Shown here piece by piece: positions 52,109 to 62,506 of a stretch of 64,000 nt of DNA (positions are counted from its first letter, which is position 1; every line of letters begins with the position of its first letter). The DNA is taken from positions 97,344,170 to 97,408,169 of the forward strand of contig NC_134834.1 in assembly GCF_004210375.1 (NCBI RefSeq), read 5' to 3'. The DNA is from Tachypleus tridentatus. Its lineage: Eukaryota; Arthropoda; Merostomata; Xiphosura; Limulidae. Under the pieces are notes generated by a model. That model was not told where the DNA came from. It did not search any database and worked only from the letters and a program-made list of their open reading frames with translations. The position numbers and the translations under genes are program-made.

Positions 52109-53199
52109 AGTTCGAATGGGACATGCATGAAAACATTTAATAACTCATTAAGGTCCCAGTAAAGCATGTGACGTGGACAAAGGAGGTCAGTGAAGGAAGG
52201 ATGAAAACAAAGCAGACTGGACAATAGTTGGATAAGCAAAATGTAATTAATAAAGCTGCTCGATAATCAGCTAAGATGGAGATTAACAATCCATGATGGA
52301 AAAACCACGTGAAAAAGGACAAAAGATGAGCCACAGTAGAAGAGCCCAAAGGAAAAGAGTATCAGATGGACCAACGTCCAAGTATTAACCATAAGTACAG
52401 AGCTAAAGGACGACAAGAATTAGATTATAAGTCGTCTAGATGATCAGAGATTCAATGAGGTTGGAACAAGACAGATAGTGAACAGGGCAGAAAAATAGAA
52501 GTGTTGGATGCCAGTTGATGTAGCAGAGAAAAACCATTGTTTTACTAACCAGAGAAACACCACTAACAGGAACCGCTGAGGAATGTTGCATATCAATTAA
52601 AGACACAATGGAGGAAACCAAAAGGGTGATTGACATACAGAAAAGGATTAAATCAGTTGTAGTTGAAAGCATCAACTGACAGAGTTAAATAATGAGGAAC
52701 TGGGGACCAGATGAGTAAAAATGTGGTGTTGAGAAGACTGGTGAAAGGATTTGTAAGGGTTATGATTAAATTAGAGAAAAAACAATTTTAAAAACTTAAC
52801 ATTGGGGAGCTGTGAGAGAATAGCAGTTCTCGAAAATTCGTTGGTGGGGTTTAAAGACCAGAGTTTAGAGGTATAGACCTCTTACTTTCATCTACAATGT
52901 ACACCTTCATATTTTCTGTTAACTTCTTTTTCAGAGTTAAGCTAGAAGTTTTTGTTTATATTCATTAATTTTTATTCTTTATATACACGGCTTCCATTAA
53001 AATATTTAGCATTAATGTTTTTGTTAATGTTCGACTAAGCCTATTTTACTCGGTTTGTGACAGTGTGAAAAATGTTTTTGATATCTTAATTTTTATCGAA
53101 GTTTTTGTTGTGTGTGAAATGTTAAAATAATTCACTTTTTATGTATATTATTTAATTACTAAAGATTTTCTTTTTAATTTTTTGTGTTTGGATGAATAT
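52109..53199. other. unique sequence, purine-rich plus strand, no supported gene
   Basis: From about 52110 to 52760 the plus strand is unusually rich in A and G. This makes the minus strand read as hydrophobic ORFs (52137-52349 and 52436-52675), which look membrane-like only because of composition. No domain, splice pattern or RNA gene was recognised. The rest, to 53199, is AT-rich and featureless. Confidence 0.5.
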
Positions 53200-53404
53200 G
53201 GTTTGAAGTTCTCGCATAGCTACACAAAGGCTATCTATGTTAGTTGTCCCTAATTTAGCAGTGGAAGACAGCTGGCCATCACCATTTACCACCAACTTTT
53301 CAGTTACTGTTTCGCCAACGAATAGTGGGATTGACCATCACACTATAACACCCCAAAGGCTGAAAGATTGTAAGTTAAGCCTAACTACCTGTCCTTGTCA
53401 GGCA
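53200..53404 (-). mobile_element. diverged SINE family A, minus orientation, head degraded
   Basis: Plus strand contains gttctcgcatagctacacaa, agttgtccctaatttagcag, cgaatagtgggattgaccat and ccccaaaggctgaaaga, in the order of a minus copy. The tRNA-like part is largely deleted: only taactacctgtccttgtcag remains. The 63-codon plus ORF over it is not a gene. Confidence 0.85.
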
Positions 53405-53837
53405 CATCTTCTTTCTCACTTTTTATGATATCGGTTCTTATTGTAAACCCAGTCACATATTACACTTACATGTTTATATCAAAAGTAGATTTATTTTATT
53501 TGATTATATATGAAGTGAATGTTTGAAGATTGTTTAGAAGTTCCTTCTTCTAAAGTGGGTAAGTAGTCTATCTTAAAATTATTTGTAATAATTTTCACTT
53601 TAATCTTAGTTTATATGTAAATTGTATTTTCTTTGTTAAAGGATATCTTGTTTATTTACACGTGTACTCAATATCACAGTATATTTTGTGGTTTTTTGTT
53701 TCGTGATTTATTCTCATATTATAAATTTTATCTTAAACATTTTGCATTTTTATTTTATTGTTTAAAGACTTCTAATTATATATTTGTACTTTCCGTCTGA
53801 ATGTCGTTATGATCTCTCGATATTTAAATTATTACTT
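53405..53837. other. unique AT-rich sequence, no gene seen
   Basis: Very AT-rich DNA between two SINE A copies; no ORF or element recognised. Confidence 0.6.
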
Positions 53838-54086
53838 GGCCCAGCATGGCCAGGTAGTTAAGGCACTCCACTCTTAATCTGAGGGTCGTGAGTTCGAATC
53901 CCGGTCACACCAAACGTGCTCGCTCTTTCAGTCGTGGGGGCGTTATAATGTAATGGTCAATCCCACTATTCGTTGGTAAAAGAGTAGCCCAAGAGCTGGC
54001 GGTGGGTGGTGATAATTAGCTGCATTCCCTCTAGTCTTACACTGCAGATAGCCCTCGTGTAGCTTTGTGCGAAATTCAAAACAAAC
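53838..54086 (+). mobile_element. SINE family A, plus orientation, with a small internal deletion
   Basis: Head ggcccagcatggccaggtag carries the A-box-like region, and gagttcgaatcccggtcaca holds an intact B-box core. The body matches the copy at 9465, except that about 20 bp (taaattagggacggctagc) is missing between cactgc and agatagccctcg. The tail is gcgaaattcaaaacaaac. This is the best-preserved tRNA-like head in the window. Confidence 0.93.
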
Positions 54087-55292
54087 TGTCCTGGTGACCC
54101 TTGTTATTGTCTAGAGATAACACTTGTTCCACTTACGGAAATATTGTTGTAATGCTGTACAATGCGCAAGAAGACCAGTGACAACAGTCTTTCATTGACC
54201 GAGTAGATGATATCTAAAAGTTATAGCCTCTCTATGTTGAATGAGAATGACCATTCATGTGGGTAGCGCTAGTCATTATGGGTAAATTCAACATTTGTTG
54301 TTAAATAAGAAACACCTGGGTCGATTGACTAAAATGCTTTTTGTGGAAAAAAATCTAGCTAACAGATTCACAAGCCCAGTAGGAGATGATCATTCTAGGT
54401 ATTCTCAAGTAAACAGTTTTTTGTCTATTGGCCAAAATAGATTGTTAATTTTGTTTAACACACTGTGTCCAATCTCCATATCTTCTTAGTTTACCAATAA
54501 GCCATTTTTGTTAAACTCAGCTTGCTTCACTTATTTATCCACATTAATCTTCCCGTTATAAATCATAAAAATCTCTGAGCAAATCAGTTAATCTTAGAAT
54601 ATCAAACAACAAGGTTAGACATATTGATATGGTTAGCCGATAAGAACCTTCTTACTGTAATAATATTTTTTCTTTAGCCTTGTTTTTCTCTACTTCAATA
54701 TTATCACTTGTTGTTACTTCTCCCGTATATCCGCCATATTGACAGAATAATTTCGCTGTAACTAGATATATACAAGCATCATTAGAGTAACTGCATAATT
54801 TTGATTAAAGGAGTAGTCTGCCATTAGTTGTAGATAAAATATACGTTAAATATGGACCAAAGAAAGTGTGTTTCGAAAGCAGGATGTTATACACAGTAAA
54901 TGGTTCCACTTCGTTGATCAATTCTGACCTTGCCAACAACAACAACATGCACAAAAGGAGATCGATTCCTAGCAACTAAAGTGATATTAAAACAAATTTC
55001 CAAGGTCAGCTTTGATACTTGTTTGTAGACCAACTGGTTGTACTGGTTTTCTACACGTTACGAAAAAGGACATGGACTACAAACAGATTAAAACCAAAAT
55101 CAACTTCCTAGTCACAAGAACTTAAAATATTTCAATATTTAGTTATATGTTTGTTTGTATGCTTTAACTCTTAATAAAAACATAGTTATTACTTAATGTC
55201 ATCAAACTACGTGTACTTCATAATCCAGTCGACTCATCACGTCAAAATAATTAAATACAAACACTTTAAAATTTTTTTTTCATGATTTATTT
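54087..55292. other. unique sequence, no supported gene
   Basis: One 64-codon plus ORF (54295-54489) has no recognisable feature. The rest holds no element or RNA gene that I can identify. Confidence 0.55.
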
Positions 55293-55507
55293 CCATAATA
55301 ACACAATGCAACACAAATTATGTTCCTGGATAGTATGTGTTATTTCTTAATTACTTATGTTGTAAAAGTACAAAAAATGGCCATTATACCCTTCAAACTT
55401 TGCTTTTGTGATCTGGATAATGAAATTTAGAAATTAATGTATTTTCTATGTAAAAATGGGCAAATTTGCACATTTTCATTTACATAAGGTCTGAATAAAA
55501 CAACATA
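55293..55507. repeat. left arm of the inverted repeat (3' flank of the minus copy)
   Basis: Reads outward from the minus-strand gene fragment. It holds catttacataaggtctgaat, aaagtacaaaaaatggcc and gatagtatgtgttatttctt, each with its reverse complement in 57152-57363. It is cut at 55507 by the mariner left end. Confidence 0.88.
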
Positions 55508-55938
55508 CGAGGGCTGTTCAAAAAATACGCGGACTGTTTGAATTGCGCGGCTCCAGTTGGTTCCAGGGGAATCCGCTTGGTGTCGCTAGGTTCGCACAGA
55601 TCAGCTGATTACGACGCCATTTCCCGATTGCAGATTTCTTCATTTGTGTATTAGCTACGCGGTTTTAAGTGAAGTGTGATTTTTTCGTTTGGCGGATTTC
55701 AGAATGAATGACCTGAAGGAGCAACGACTTGCTGTGAAATTTTGTGTTAAACTTGGAAAATCTGCGACTGAAACTTTGCTATGCTTAACACGGCTTACGG
55801 TGATGTTGCTATGAAGCGTACGGCATGTTTCAAGTAGCATGAACGTTTTAAGGATGGTCGACAGTCCATTGAAGATGATGAGCGTCCTGGACGTCTTTCC
55901 ACGTCAACTGACGACCCACACGTCGACAAAATCAACAG
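55508..55938 (+). mobile_element. mariner transposon, 5' portion only
   Basis: The left end cgagggctgttcaaaaaata resembles mariner terminal inverted repeats and directly follows a TA dinucleotide (55506-55507), the target used by Tc1/mariner elements. An untranslated leader of about 195 bp precedes the transposase remnant. The element stops abruptly at about 55937 inside the N-terminal region, and no matching right terminal repeat was seen downstream. The right breakpoint joins cttaggg of the older gene fragment. Confidence 0.85.
55704..55938 (+). pseudogene. mariner transposase N-terminus, broken
   Basis: The remnant starts MNDLKEQRLAVKFCVKLGKS and would continue with the helix-turn-helix region that binds the transposon ends. 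A one-base loss near 55774 shifts the frame; the other frame then reads AMLNTAYGDVAMKRTACFK. A TAG at 55835-55837 interrupts it where related transposases usually have Trp, and RFKDGRQSIEDDERPGRPST follows, which is the classic mariner motif between the DNA-binding and catalytic parts. The whole catalytic (DDD) domain is missing. It cannot make active transposase. Confidence 0.85.
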
Positions 55939-56418
55939 CTTAGGGAAGAAGTCTCGAAGATACTTGAAGGCTGCAGACTCCTTATCAAGAGCTGTGACAA
56001 ATTGTTTTATAAGACCCAATTTTATGTGCAATGGTGGGAACAACACCTTCTGGAGGTCCACTAGTGGCTCACACTTGACATTGTGCCTCCCCACAGAGAA
56101 TTCGGTCCGTTGTGGCCAGTTCTTCCTGTTGTAGTGCGCTGCAGTGTCCCTGCTGTCCCAAAGGCAAACATAACAGGAAAACTTGGTAAAGCCTCCTTGG
56201 AGACCCATCAGGAATGCCATCATTTTGAAGTCTCCGATAACTTCCCAGCCATACTCTTCATACTTCAAGGCAGATGCTGTCACAGAGCACTTTTTCACAG
56301 AGTACTTTTTCGCTCTTGTCTTGATAAATTGACCACATACATAGCAGAATGTGTCTGGAGAATGGTTGCAGCTTCTTGATGCCATTTCTGATAAAATCAC
56401 ATAGGTCTCTGCGTTCAC
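55939..56418 (-). pseudogene. repeat-borne uncharacterised arthropod protein, N-terminal and middle part
   Basis: The minus-strand frame gives MASRSCNHSPDTFCYVCGQF (internal ATG at about 56385), then CYVCLWDSRDTAAHYNRKNW, EPLVDLQKVLFPPLHIKLGL and ends at FKYLRDFFPKL, after which the frame runs into antisense mariner. I recognise these phrases as a multicopy family of uncharacterised proteins in arthropod and other invertebrate genomes. From memory, intact members have a longer section between the CYVCG region and the GDFKM segment, so this copy seems internally deleted. Function is unknown; CxxC pairs suggest metal binding. The downstream half is lost. Confidence 0.75.
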
Positions 56419-56507
56419 TTAGGCAGCTAGAACTAAACTGAAGTGGTGAGTGGTGAGCCCCTGTATATATATATTACTATGGAAAATTCTTTGTTCTAAC
56501 AACATCA

Positions 56508-57060
56508 CGCATCTTATCTGTAGGGAAGCACAGTGTTAAGTGTGAGCCACTAGTGGACCTCCAGAAGGTGTTGTTCCCATCATTGCACATAAAATTAGAT
56601 ATTATGGAACAATTTGTCACAGCTCTTGATAAGGAGTCTGCAACCTTCAAGTATCTTCGAGACTTCTTCCCTAAGCTGTCTGTGGCAAAGGTCAAAGCTG
56701 GTGTCTTCGTTGGATCACAAACAAAGAAGATCCTGGAGTGCACAGAATTCACCAAGAAGTTAAGTAGGAAGGAAATAAAAAGCTTGGGGCAGTTTTGTCG
56801 CAGTGGTTCGGGGCTTCTTGGGCAATCACAAGGACGACAATTATGTGGAACTGGTTGAGACTCTGGTGAAAACTACGGTAAAACAGGCTGCAGGATGTCC
56901 CTGGTAGACCATATCCCTGACACTCATCTTCATAAATTGAGGGAGAACATACCATACTCAGAGGAGCAAGGCGACGACTTCCACTAAGATGTACTGGACT
57001 TTGAACGCCTCTTCCAAGTAGCGTATAACGAAAACGTGATGGAAGACTGATACGTGAACG
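56508..57060 (+). pseudogene. second, inverted copy of the same family, C-terminal half
   Basis: Starts at about LSVGKHSVKCEPLVDLQKVL and repeats the segment shared with the minus copy, then continues through KVKAGVFVGSQTKKILECTE. A frameshift near 56790-56815 follows; the other frame reads VVRGFLGNHKDDNYVELVE. Another shift leads into HKLRENIPYSEEQGDDFH, then TAA, DVLDFERLFQVAYNENVMED and TGA. The YSEEQG...FH..VLDFE order matches the family as I remember it. At least two shifts and two stops mark it as dead. Homology to the minus copy begins abruptly at about 56508, so the N-terminal half is absent. Confidence 0.78.
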
Positions 57061-57151
57061 TTACTTACATTACTGTCGCAAATCTCGAGAAACTACTCAT
57101 TTCAAAACATTTTTGTATAACTTTAGTATAAATACATGTAAATCTTGATTC

Positions 57152-57363
57152 ATATGTTGTTTTATTCAGACCTTATGTATATGAAAATGTGTAAATTTGC
57201 CCGTTTTTACATAGAAAATACATTAATTTATAAATTTCATTATCCAGGTCACGAAAGCAAAGTTTGAAGGGAATAATGGACATTTTCTGTACTTTTACAA
57301 TATAAGCAATAAAGAAATAACACATACTATCCAGGAACAAAATTTGTGTTACATAGTGTAATA
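57152..57363. repeat. right arm of the inverted repeat (3' flank of the plus copy)
   Basis: Reverse complement of 55293-55507, reading tatgttgttttattcagacc, gcaaagtttgaaggg and acacatactatccaggaaca. Just upstream, gattcatatgttg preserves the sequence that mariner interrupted in the left arm. The 64-codon minus ORF here has a stop in the other arm and is not supported. Confidence 0.88.
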
Positions 57364-57580
57364 ACACATACTATCCAAGAACAAAATTTGTGTTACATAG
57401 TGTAATAACACATACTATCCAGGAACATAATTTGTGGTACATTGTGTAATAACACATACTATCCAGGAACATAATTTGTGTTACATAGTGTAATAACACA
57501 TACTATCCAGGAACATAATTTCTGGAACATAGTGTAATAACACATACTATCAAGGAACATAATTTGTGTTATATAGTGTT
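57313..57580. repeat. 44-bp tandem repeat grown from the element end
   Basis: Five to six units of aataacacatactatccagg, aacataatttgtgttacata, gtgt. The first unit is the outermost part of the right inverted arm. The left arm has only a single copy, so expansion happened on one side. Confidence 0.92.
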
Positions 57581-57595
57581 ATCATGAAGACAGAC

Positions 57596-57960
57596 GTTTC
57601 CATGAACATCTTCCAGAGAGAAGCCAGTAGACATTTTAAGGATGGGAATAACCTTGACTATCTTGAAGGTAAGAGTTTCCATGAACATCTTCCAGAGAGA
57701 AGCCAGTAGACATTTTAAGGATGGGAATAACCTTGACTATCTTGAAGGTAAGAGTTTTCATGAACGTTTTTAAGAAAGGATCCACCATGTACATTTTAAG
57801 GATAGGAGTAATCTCGACAATGTTGAAGGTGGGAGTTTCCAAGAGCGTCTTTAAGAAAAGATCCACCTATATATTTTAAGGATAGGAACCACCTTGACTA
57901 TCTTGAAGGTAGGAGTTTGCAAGAGTGTCTTTAAGAGAAGATACACCCGATATATTTTAA
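57596..57960. repeat. 79-81-bp tandem repeat, about 4.5 copies
   Basis: Units begin gtttccatgaacatcttcca, pass acattttaaggatgggaata and end ccttgactatcttgaaggta. The first two are almost identical and later ones diverge. Starts are at 57596, 57675, 57754, 57835 and 57915. Confidence 0.93.
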
Positions 57961-58796
57961 TAATGGGTACCAGTCTAATTTGTCGTATATGGATATCAGT
58001 TGAATACTGCGAGTTTATACTGAACTTAGAGCAAATATACTACAGTAAATACTCATACACCTCCGTATCTCGTATTCCTGATGCGACCGAGGGACAATTA
58101 CATTTAACTTGGACATCACATAAGAGTTAGCATTTGAACTATTCTGATGCAGCTATTTCTTTGGTCATTGTGACCATTTGAGAAACAAAGTTAATTCAGA
58201 CTAAAATATACTTAAACTCCATTATAACAGCTGAGGATGGACATCATCAGGGTTTGAAACTTATCCCCCACATCATAACACGATAAACATGGATATTTGA
58301 TTTTAACAGCTATAGGTAATCTTGAACAAGACGTGTACAATGTAATGGACAAAAACTGTTGCAGAGAAAACACTATTATGGAGGACGACTTTTCCAAACA
58401 TACTGTACAGTTGATTACATCTGTAACAACATATGTTTCAAATCTAAAAAGTCATATTGCTTAAAAAAGGTGTAAAATACTGTCCAATAGAAGAACAAAA
58501 CTTATCAAGATGAGATGTGTACAAGGTTACGCTTAACTCTCAAATCACAGATACATTACATAACTGTTCCAAAATGAATTTTGGCCAACTCATAGGAGAA
58601 GTTTCACGCAAAATGTAGCGTTCATTCTGATCTAACAAAGTGGTATAAAATAAAGAAAAATTGTACTTGTTATATTTCTCTATTATACTCTTCACATGCT
58701 GGAAACACTGTCATGACAAGAATGGAACAAACTACAATGATGTCACGTAATAACAATGGTTTACCTCTTATAGATCTACAAAGACACAGTATTAAC
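57961..58796. other. unique sequence, no supported gene
   Basis: Several ORFs of 61-78 codons on both strands overlap repeats or lack features. No element or RNA gene recognised. Confidence 0.55.
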
Positions 58797-60265
58797 TGGA
58801 CACAGCAAATATATGGAAAGTACACTGTTAGTGTCGCTCTGGGACAACACACCACTACTTGGACACCAAATATGTGGTTAGTATTGTAACCTCATCCAGG
58901 GATAACAAAACATTATCTGGACACCAAATATGTGGTTAGTATTGTAACCTCATCCAGGGATAACAAAACATTATCTGGACACCAAATATGTTGTTAGTGC
59001 TTATCAGTGAGGCTCAGGGGTAGCACAGCATTATCTGGACACCAAATATGTTGTTAGTGTTTATCACTGCCACTCATGGGTAGCACAGCATTATCTGGAC
59101 ACCAAATATGTTGTTAGTGTTTATCAGGAGACTCAGGGGTAGCACAGCATTATCTGGACACCAAATATGTTGTTAGTGTTTATCAGTGAGACTCAGGGGT
59201 AGCACAGCATTATCTGGACACCAAATATGTTGTTAGTGTTTATCACTGCCACTCATGGGTAGCACAGCATTATCTGGACACCAAATATGTTGTTAGTGTT
59301 TATCAGTGAGACTCAGGGGTAGCACAACGTTATCTGGACACCAAACATATGGCTAGTATTGTCAATATCATTAGGGGTAACAAAACATTACCTGGACACC
59401 AAACATATGACTAGTATTGTCAATATCATTAAGGGGTAACAAAACATTACCTGGACACCAAACATATGACTAGTATTGTCAATATCATTAAGGGGTAACA
59501 AAACATTACCTGGACACCAAACATATGGCTAGTATTGTCAATATCATTAAGGGGTAACAAAACATTACCTGGACACCAAACATATGGTTAGTATTGTCAA
59601 TATCATTAAGGGGTAACAAAACATTACCTGGACACCAAACATATGGTTAGTATTGTCAATATCATTAAGGGTAACAAAACATTACCTGGACACCAAACAT
59701 ATGGTTAGTATTGTCAATATCATTAAGGGTAACAAAACATTATCTGGACACCAAACATATGGCTAGTATTGTCAATATCATTAAGGGGTAACAAAACATT
59801 ACCTGGACACCAAACATATGGTTAGTATTGTCAATATCATTAAGGGTAACAAAACATTACCTGGACACCAAACATACGGCTAGTATTGTCAATATCATTA
59901 AGGGGTAACAAAACATTATCTGGACACCAAACATATGGCTAGTATTGTCAACATCATTAAGGGGTAACAAAACATTATCTGGCCACCAAACATATGGTTA
60001 GTATTGTCAATATCATTAAGGGGTAACAAAACATTACCTGGACACCAAACATATGATTAGTATTGTCATTATCATTTAGGGGTAACAAAACATTATCTGG
60101 ACACCAAACATATGATTAGTATTGTCATTATCATTTAGGGGTAACAAAACATTATCTGGACACCAAACATATGGTTCGTATTGTCAATATCATTAAGGGG
60201 TAACAAAACATTACCTGGACACCAAACATATGGCTGGTATTGTCAGTCTCGTTGAGGGGGAAAAA
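58797..60265. repeat. 58-60-bp minisatellite in three ordered subfamilies, about 24 copies
   Basis: All units start ggacaccaaa. Subfamily 1 (to about 58980) has tatgtggttagtattgtaac and catccagggataac. Subfamily 2 (about 58980-59335, six copies) has tatgttgttagtgtttatca and aggggtagcacagc. Subfamily 3 (about 59336-60265, about 15 copies) has catatggctagtattgtcaa and tcattaaggggtaac. The outermost copies at both ends are degraded. The subfamilies are in separate blocks rather than mixed. Confidence 0.95.
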
Positions 60266-62332
60266 TACTGGTATACAAAATTTTCATGGGTAAATAGTCT
60301 TGCACCATTATCAGGATATATCTCTGTGTATACAGAAACCATGGCTTCATGTTTCAGCATCACATAAACACGTCTTCTTGCAGGGCAGTAGTACATTTAT
60401 AGATTTATGATAATAGATCAAGGATAATCCTCTGTATAAACTTGCTGTAAGAAAACAGTAAAATTTTCTTCCTAATTATTTATATTTAAGTAATAGTATG
60501 AATAAGCATAGATTTAGTAATAAATACTTTTGTATGGGTTCAAATAACTTCATTTCCTCGTTGTTTAACTATCATTACAATGAGTGTTTGACAACACTTA
60601 ACACAAACTCATTACATTACTTGTCACTTGTTTCATTCCTTAGTCTCTCTAGGTTTTGGTTTTCTAATCCAAACTTGTTTAAAAGCACCTCTTAAAATAT
60701 CTTGTAGGCAAAAGATCATAAATGAAAAGTGAAGTCACTGAAGAAACATCATCGATATTTTACGTTTTCAAGTGTTTATTTAATCTTAACTATTCAATAG
60801 CACAGCAGCAAGTCTGAAGACTTGTAATGCTAAAAAGCTGTGTAGCTTTTGTGGGTAAGAACAAAGAAAATTCTAATCTTAGTTATCAGATGAAATAATA
60901 TTGTTTAGGATTTTACCATCCTAAGAACAAACTTTTACCCTTATGGTTCATTTAATGTCATTAAACTGCAATAGCTATTGCATTAGTTGTCACTAATTAT
61001 GTCTGCTTTAATATATCTGAAACAATTAACGGTCTGAATGTGGCCTATTGGTTGGCATGTCTGGACTGTCATTTAACTAATTGTGCTCTGAACTTTGGAT
61101 TGTCATATACTGACTAGAACATACTTTGTTTTCAATCTCTTATGGGTCATAAAGTGTATAAACGAATATTTGTATACATAGTACACAATGGAAGTAATTT
61201 CCCCAATGATCCTATTACTGACACACAGAGGATTTATTATGTCCATGAAGAACATTTCACAATAGAGAATATTCTACAATCAGATGTTCCCTTGCAACTC
61301 ATCAATAAGAAACTTTGCCCAGGCCACAAAGTCACAGAAAGGGTATGACAACCAGTATCTGGGCTGATATTATTACGTACAAAACTACAATATCTGTAAA
61401 TCACTATGACCTTTGGAATACAGCTAGCTTCACTTCTCCGAGATGTATTTCACTAATTTATATTTGGCAAAAAATATTTTTGAGCTTTTAACACTGCAAA
61501 GTGATTATTGTTAACAATAATATTCTTAAAAGGATGGTAGTGCCATCTATTCAATAATACATGCATTGTTTGTTTTTTATACTTCGTAAATACAATTACA
61601 ATAACCACATTAAAATATTGCAATATTAAATAATTATGATTTGAATTTGAAAAATACACTATGGTCTATCTGTGCTGTAACATTGTACGTCCATAGACAT
61701 CATGAAACAATTAAAAATAACAATCAATTACATGTTTTAAACCCTTCAGATGAGCCGATAAATCATAAATTTGCAAGAAATACGTGTTGTAGAAATATAT
61801 ACTAAAATTACATAAATAGTAAATTAATAGAAATTAAGTTTTATGTTGTGGAAAAGTTTAATAATAAACAGGTTACGTCTGACCAGAACGATTCATGTAT
61901 GCAAAATAACAGAGTTAAAACAAATAGATTATCGATTTTAAGATGTATAGTTAAAACACTAAAGTCAAAGGAACGTGAAAATGTGCGTTTGGCTGGTCCT
62001 TCTAATCTATTAATACAATAAAACGTATGTTGGTCAAATAGGTTTTATGTCACTTTCATGTTACACAAGTTCTAGTGTAATTGTTACTTATTTATGGCAT
62101 ATTATGGAAAAGTAAGTGGTACCAGAACTCGGTGGAACACATATCTAAATACATGCATGTTGTGTCAATACATAAGTAATGTATGTGTGTGGATTAGTGC
62201 GTTACAAGAACTTACACATTCTACTGCACAATCATTACAAATATTGTTTCCAAGGTTATAGCTATTCAAGCTGCAAACATTAAAAACTTTACTAACTACA
62301 TATTACTTTCAGTGATGTCGAGAAAACCCACT
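60266..62332. other. unique sequence, no supported gene
   Basis: Small ORFs at 60498-60695, 61142-61348 and 61453-61659 have no recognisable domain and no supporting start context. No repeat, SINE or RNA gene was seen. Confidence 0.5.
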
Positions 62333-62506
62333 TGTAGAGAAATATATATGTAAAAACGGCTCGTTTGGGTTGAGAAAATATTTTACGTAGAGAAGTGAAC
62401 AACGTTTCGACCTTCTTTGGTCATCGTCGATGAAGGTCAAAACGTTGTTCGCTCTTTTACGTAAAATATTTTCTCAACAAACAATTCATATATATATTTT
62501 TCTACA
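62333..62506. mobile_element. foldback (long hairpin) element, about 174 bp
   Basis: Left arm tgtagagaaatatatatgta, ttgagaaaatattttacgta, aacaacgtttcgacctt pairs with right arm aaggtcaaaacgttgtt, tacgtaaaatattttctcaa, atatatatttttctaca. The centre, ctttggtcatcgtcgatg, is about 18 bases. Outer ends are TGTAGA and TCTACA. The left arm holds cggctcgtttgggt, which is only partly present in the right arm. There is no coding capacity, so it is a non-autonomous foldback or MITE-like element. Confidence 0.85.

Larger units (their letters stand above)
55293..57363. mobile_element. head-to-head pair of decayed repeat-gene copies with a mariner insertion
   Basis: The outer ends are inverted repeats: 55293-55507 is the reverse complement of 57152-57363, with on the order of nine in ten bases matching by eye. 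Inside lie a minus-strand gene fragment (55939-56418) and a plus-strand fragment (56508-57060) of the same protein family. They share about 145 bp as an internal inverted repeat, and each points outward. A truncated mariner (55508-55938) has replaced the C-terminal part of the minus copy. This may be a palindromic rearrangement of one element or two independent insertions. Confidence 0.8.

Noticed and set aside
52137..52675. Two minus ORFs that look like membrane proteins
   Set aside because: The hydrophobicity comes from a purine-rich plus strand; no start context, domain or continuity between the ORFs.
57173..57367. 64-codon minus ORF in the right inverted arm
   Set aside because: The homologous left arm has an in-frame stop and mostly non-silent differences, which gives no sign of coding constraint.
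61142..61348. 68-codon plus ORF in unique DNA
   Set aside because: Short, with no recognisable domain and within chance expectation for this length of sequence.
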